Origin: Pampus argenteus
Lineage: Eukaryota; Chordata; Actinopteri; Scombriformes; Stromateidae
Direction of reading: 5' to 3'
NCBI GenBank assembly: GCA_036937835.1
Contig: CM072877.1
Location: 19,873,001 to 19,937,000 of the forward strand
DNA length: 64,000 nucleotides
Under the pieces are notes generated by a model. It was not told the origin of the DNA, did no database searches, and worked only from the letters and a program-made list of their open reading frames with translations. The position numbers and the translations under genes were made by a program. Below are positions 60,791 through 64,000 of this stretch, piece by piece; position 1 is the first letter of the stretch, and every line of letters begins with the position of its first letter.

Positions 60791-62132
60791 ATGTGAAATT
60801 TTAAATATATTCAGTTTTTTGTCATGTATGATGAAAAAAATCTGATTCATTATCACATCAGATTCATTATCACATATATCAAAATAAACATCACATATGT
60901 TGAAGTATATAACATAATAAGCCAGAGATCAAAACCTTAAATTATTGTACAGAAAGGAGTTTTAATACTATTCTATAAAGTATCAACAAAATCAAATAAC
61001 ATTAAGAAAATCAACATGTATTATATTTCTGGATCTGGATATAAAGTCATCAAGAAGCTACAAGCGAAAATGTTTAATTTCATATTCTTGATTGAGTCTG
61101 AAGAGTGAAAATATAAAAAGTCTCCTTGCCAGCCAGCACCTGCCATCCAACGTCCTCCAGCTGGCTAGCTGTCAGCTACAGCAGCGGGTGGAGTTGGTGC
61201 TGCTAAATATCCTCGTACAAATATCGAAATCAGACCAACAAAACACATTTGGTCCACTGCTACAGAAAACACAGATTCTATAAAACTTCATTAGTCCTGT
61301 TAGCTAAACTTTGAGCAGAGGACTCCAGAAACACCACGTCACCTTTAACTTTATTTATCTTTTCAATGACAAGTTGCACATCCACAGGAAGCACATGGAG
61401 CAACATTTGTCTCTGCCTTTGAAGGGAAGAGTGGAGGTGAATGTGGAAGCAGGGATCGGTTTTAAGACAACGACAGACAGGGGAGGTGACGGGTGTATTA
61501 AGCAGAGACGGGTCGGGAGTGTGAAAGTGATTAGACACAGAATCCTGTCTGACTGAGATGGGGACCAAGAACAAAGGCAGAAACAGACAGTTCCTCAGAG
61601 CAGAAGCGATACCACGGCAGCTTTCAACCACTGATAAGGACGAGCACAGGTGGGTCGAGGGGGGAGGGAAGAGGGATGAGAGCAGGATTCCTGCTACTGA
61701 GAAGCTGTTTCATGCTGCGTAACAGCTGCAAACACATTCACATCCCGAGCACACATTCATACACAAGCACACACCTGCGAAAAAGTTGCAAATGCAAACC
61801 ACCTGCAGTCTGTCAAGATGACAGGGAGGAGTTGTTGTTCACTTCTTGTTTACTTATTGAATGCAGCGAGACAGTTGAGTGTTATTTCCAATTTTTGACT
61901 TTTAAATATGTAAAGTTATTTGGGCTTTGGCACAGACACATGCTTGCATTAACTCTCAGACACACAGAGGTTGTTACAGAGCTGAGAATAACACCACATG
62001 AGGCTACGTAAGAGTATAGCAGCAGGAGTTCACTTCTTTACTGCAAATGTCAACTTATCACATCCATCCGTACATGTTGGAGCTGAATCACGTCTAAAAT
62101 ATGAGAGTGAACAACGTGACAACACACGGAAA

Positions 62133-62170
62133 CACCTTAGCAACCACCCTAGCAACCACCTTAGCAACAT
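62133..62170 (+). repeat. CACCTTAGCAACC tandem repeat
   Basis: Three copies of a 13-bp unit (CACCTTAGCAAC, CACCCTAGCAAC, CACCTTAGCAAC), a small minisatellite seed. Confidence 0.85.
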
Positions 62171-63339
62171 AAACTATGGAACAGGTGGCCGTTTGTGAAC
62201 AATCTGATGTCCACAATAAGGAAGAAGGTGTAACCATATTCTACATACATTCACTTCACGTTTTGGACCATATTTAACATCTGATATTAGAACAAGATAT
62301 AAAACAGAAAATCACTAAACACACAAAGTAAATCTGAGGATGATGAGAATGTCAGTTTTACAGGTGATCCATCATAATCTTAAACAAATCAAAATGTTGA
62401 CCTGATGGTGGCATGAATATATGAAAAGGATGGAGGAAAGTTTATTCTGAAGGGGAACATGAATGTGTCAAAAGCAGAGGGAGACCATTTATTTATTATA
62501 ACAAAAAACACTCAAACTAACAAAATCACTCTTAAAGTGGAGAAAAAACTAAAAAAAGCTATAAATATTACTGTGACTACGAAAAAAATGTGCAAAAGTC
62601 AAGACTAGAAAGTATCAACAGAAAATCTCTCTATTGAGGCAGCACAAAAACACAGTGTGGAGGAGAAGAAGGGTGATCGACAGGAGACAAAACACTTCGA
62701 GACAAAGGGAAACACACATTGGGTGATGGGAAGCAGGCGGGTACAATCAGGGATCACGACAACAGGTGACACACAGGGAAGAACAAGTGACCTGAAATGA
62801 GAGGAAGGGAGAATTTCAAAATAAAACAGGAAGACAAGACACATTAAAAAAAAAAAACAAGAGCCACAACATCTCACTATGTTGTGACACAATGTCTGAA
62901 TCAAATTTTATGTTAATCAATCTAATTGTGGCACCATTCAGTAGTGAAGGAAGAAATCCTGAAGAAATCCATTTTAATGCTGAACACAAAATCTGAAGTC
63001 AAGCGTCAAAGTTATAAAACATGACTAGAAGATGCCTTCGGGGTGATTGGTCTCGGTCAGATTTCCTTCCCGAGCTGTCACTCATCATCTTCCTGCTTGG
63101 GTTAAGGCCTGTCATTCACAGCCATATATTTCACACCATGAAGTCTTCTGTGTCTTAGAGGAGCCGTGTTATTTGTGATAATGACAGTGTAATACATCTG
63201 TCATTTCAGTTTGAAGCAAATTGTCTCTCAGTCTGCTGTAAACAAAACTGTTAAGTGTGATGACTTCTCAGTCTGGCAGCTTTTTAAAGTTGCTTTTGAA
63301 ATGTGTAAATGCATTTTTGGGTAAAGGCTTGTTTCATAG

Positions 63340-63470
63340 GGATGCAACTATTGAGTATTTTCATTATTGATGAGTCAATTATTCTTTAAATTATTACATA
63401 AATTTCTTTGTCAAAGTGTTGTATTTGTTGACTATCGACTAATCCATAAATTAACTAAACTTTTCAACTC
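63340..63470 (+). mobile_element. dispersed repeat, GATTAATC family, diverged copy
   Basis: AGGGATGCAACTATTGAG, TTTTCATTATTGATGAGTC and GACTATCGACTAATCCATAA match the family in order, with more drift. Confidence 0.55.
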
Positions 63471-64000
63471 CAATGTGAAAAATACCTAAATAAAAACAGT
63501 GATGTGTTGTGTCTGTGGTTAAGGTTTGGTTAGGTTTAGACATCACTTGGTCAAAGTTATCTGGGGATATGGATTATAGTCTCTGGTATGAGACAAAGTA
63601 AACAAACTGCTGTAGGTACAAGTCATAGACAGACAGTGTCCTTAGACATGTCCGTGTGTTGTTGTGTAGCAGGATGCTATCAGGCTCAGTGTGACCTTCT
63701 GCTCTGCCAATGATAGATCTGATTTACTGCATGGAAACAGCTACGTAAGAGTAACTAGGAGCCATCGTGAAGTCAAAGATTTCAAAATATAAGATTCTCC
63801 CTTTTTGTTTTTGATTTTTTTTCTCAATGGAGAGCACATGATAAGAGATTTACAGAGCAGATGTGTAAAGACAAAAAAAGGGCAATTTTATTTCTGATGG
63901 ACTTTTAGACTTCAACAAGAACAGTTACTAATAGAGGTCGTTTGGCAAAGTGTTTGAAAAAGAGATAATATGATAATCTTTTTGCTGCTTTGAGGTTAAC

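Larger units (their letters stand above)
45001..64000. other. gene-free interval to the window end
   Basis: No supported gene on either strand. Contains inverted repeats, minisatellites, microsatellites and dispersed elements listed separately. Longer open frames, such as 47661-48152 on the minus strand, show no domain. Low-repeat stretches near 56760-56880 are possible conserved elements but cannot be judged without alignment. Confidence 0.6.

Noticed and set aside
1..64000. CRISPR arrays, operons, phage or toxin genes
   Set aside because: The window has eukaryotic intron structure and repeats. No array of direct repeats with unique spacers and no prokaryotic gene was seen.

Overview
This window looks like teleost fish DNA, probably a percomorph, though I cannot name the species. 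The sequence is AT-rich and full of CA/GT microsatellites. It carries miniature-transposon-like dispersed repeats of types common in spiny-rayed fish. Its one convincing gene is split into small exons with GT-AG introns and encodes a vertebrate-specific receptor family. Nothing bacterial or viral was seen.

The gene is on the + strand and is a GDNF-family receptor alpha, best matched to GFRA2, the neurturin co-receptor of RET. Eight coding exons are present: 1942-2019, 9096-9295, 9926-10113, 17697-17806, 18435-18575, 20785-20969, 24063-24110 and 24650-24799. They splice in consistent phases into one open frame of about 366 residues plus a stop. The signal peptide and most of domain 1 must lie upstream of the window, because nothing like them was found in 1-1941. 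The visible part covers the end of domain 1, the ligand-binding domain 2, domain 3, a linker, and a C-terminal exon with a Ser run and a hydrophobic tail typical of a GPI-anchor signal. The product should sit on the outer face of the plasma membrane and present ligand to RET. Two exons have long UG repeats right beside their splice sites, and the 48-nt exon is phase-neutral and could be a cassette.

From about 26.8 kb to the end there is no convincing protein-coding gene, a desert of about 37 kb. It holds relics of LINE reverse transcriptase (27.6 kb minus strand, 38.6 kb plus strand) and several dispersed-repeat families. It also holds a 19-copy 40-bp minisatellite (35.0-35.8 kb), a degenerate minisatellite (51.5-52.0 kb), a short CpG-rich 13-bp array (47.2 kb), purine/pyrimidine tracts (43.7, 46.0, 58.5 kb), a very strong G-quadruplex motif (33.3 kb) and a perfect short-loop hairpin (45.4 kb). 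Another near-identical hairpin type lies in an intron at 11.3 kb. In human the 3' side of GFRA2 also faces a long gene-poor interval, which fits this layout.

I found no new operon-like or defence-like system. The most useful leads are the splicing context of gfra2, two extra cysteines before domain 2, the two perfect hairpins (which look like template-switch events), and the minisatellite that seems to have grown from a dispersed element also present in an intron. All identities come from reading by eye and memory of family sequences; no search was run.
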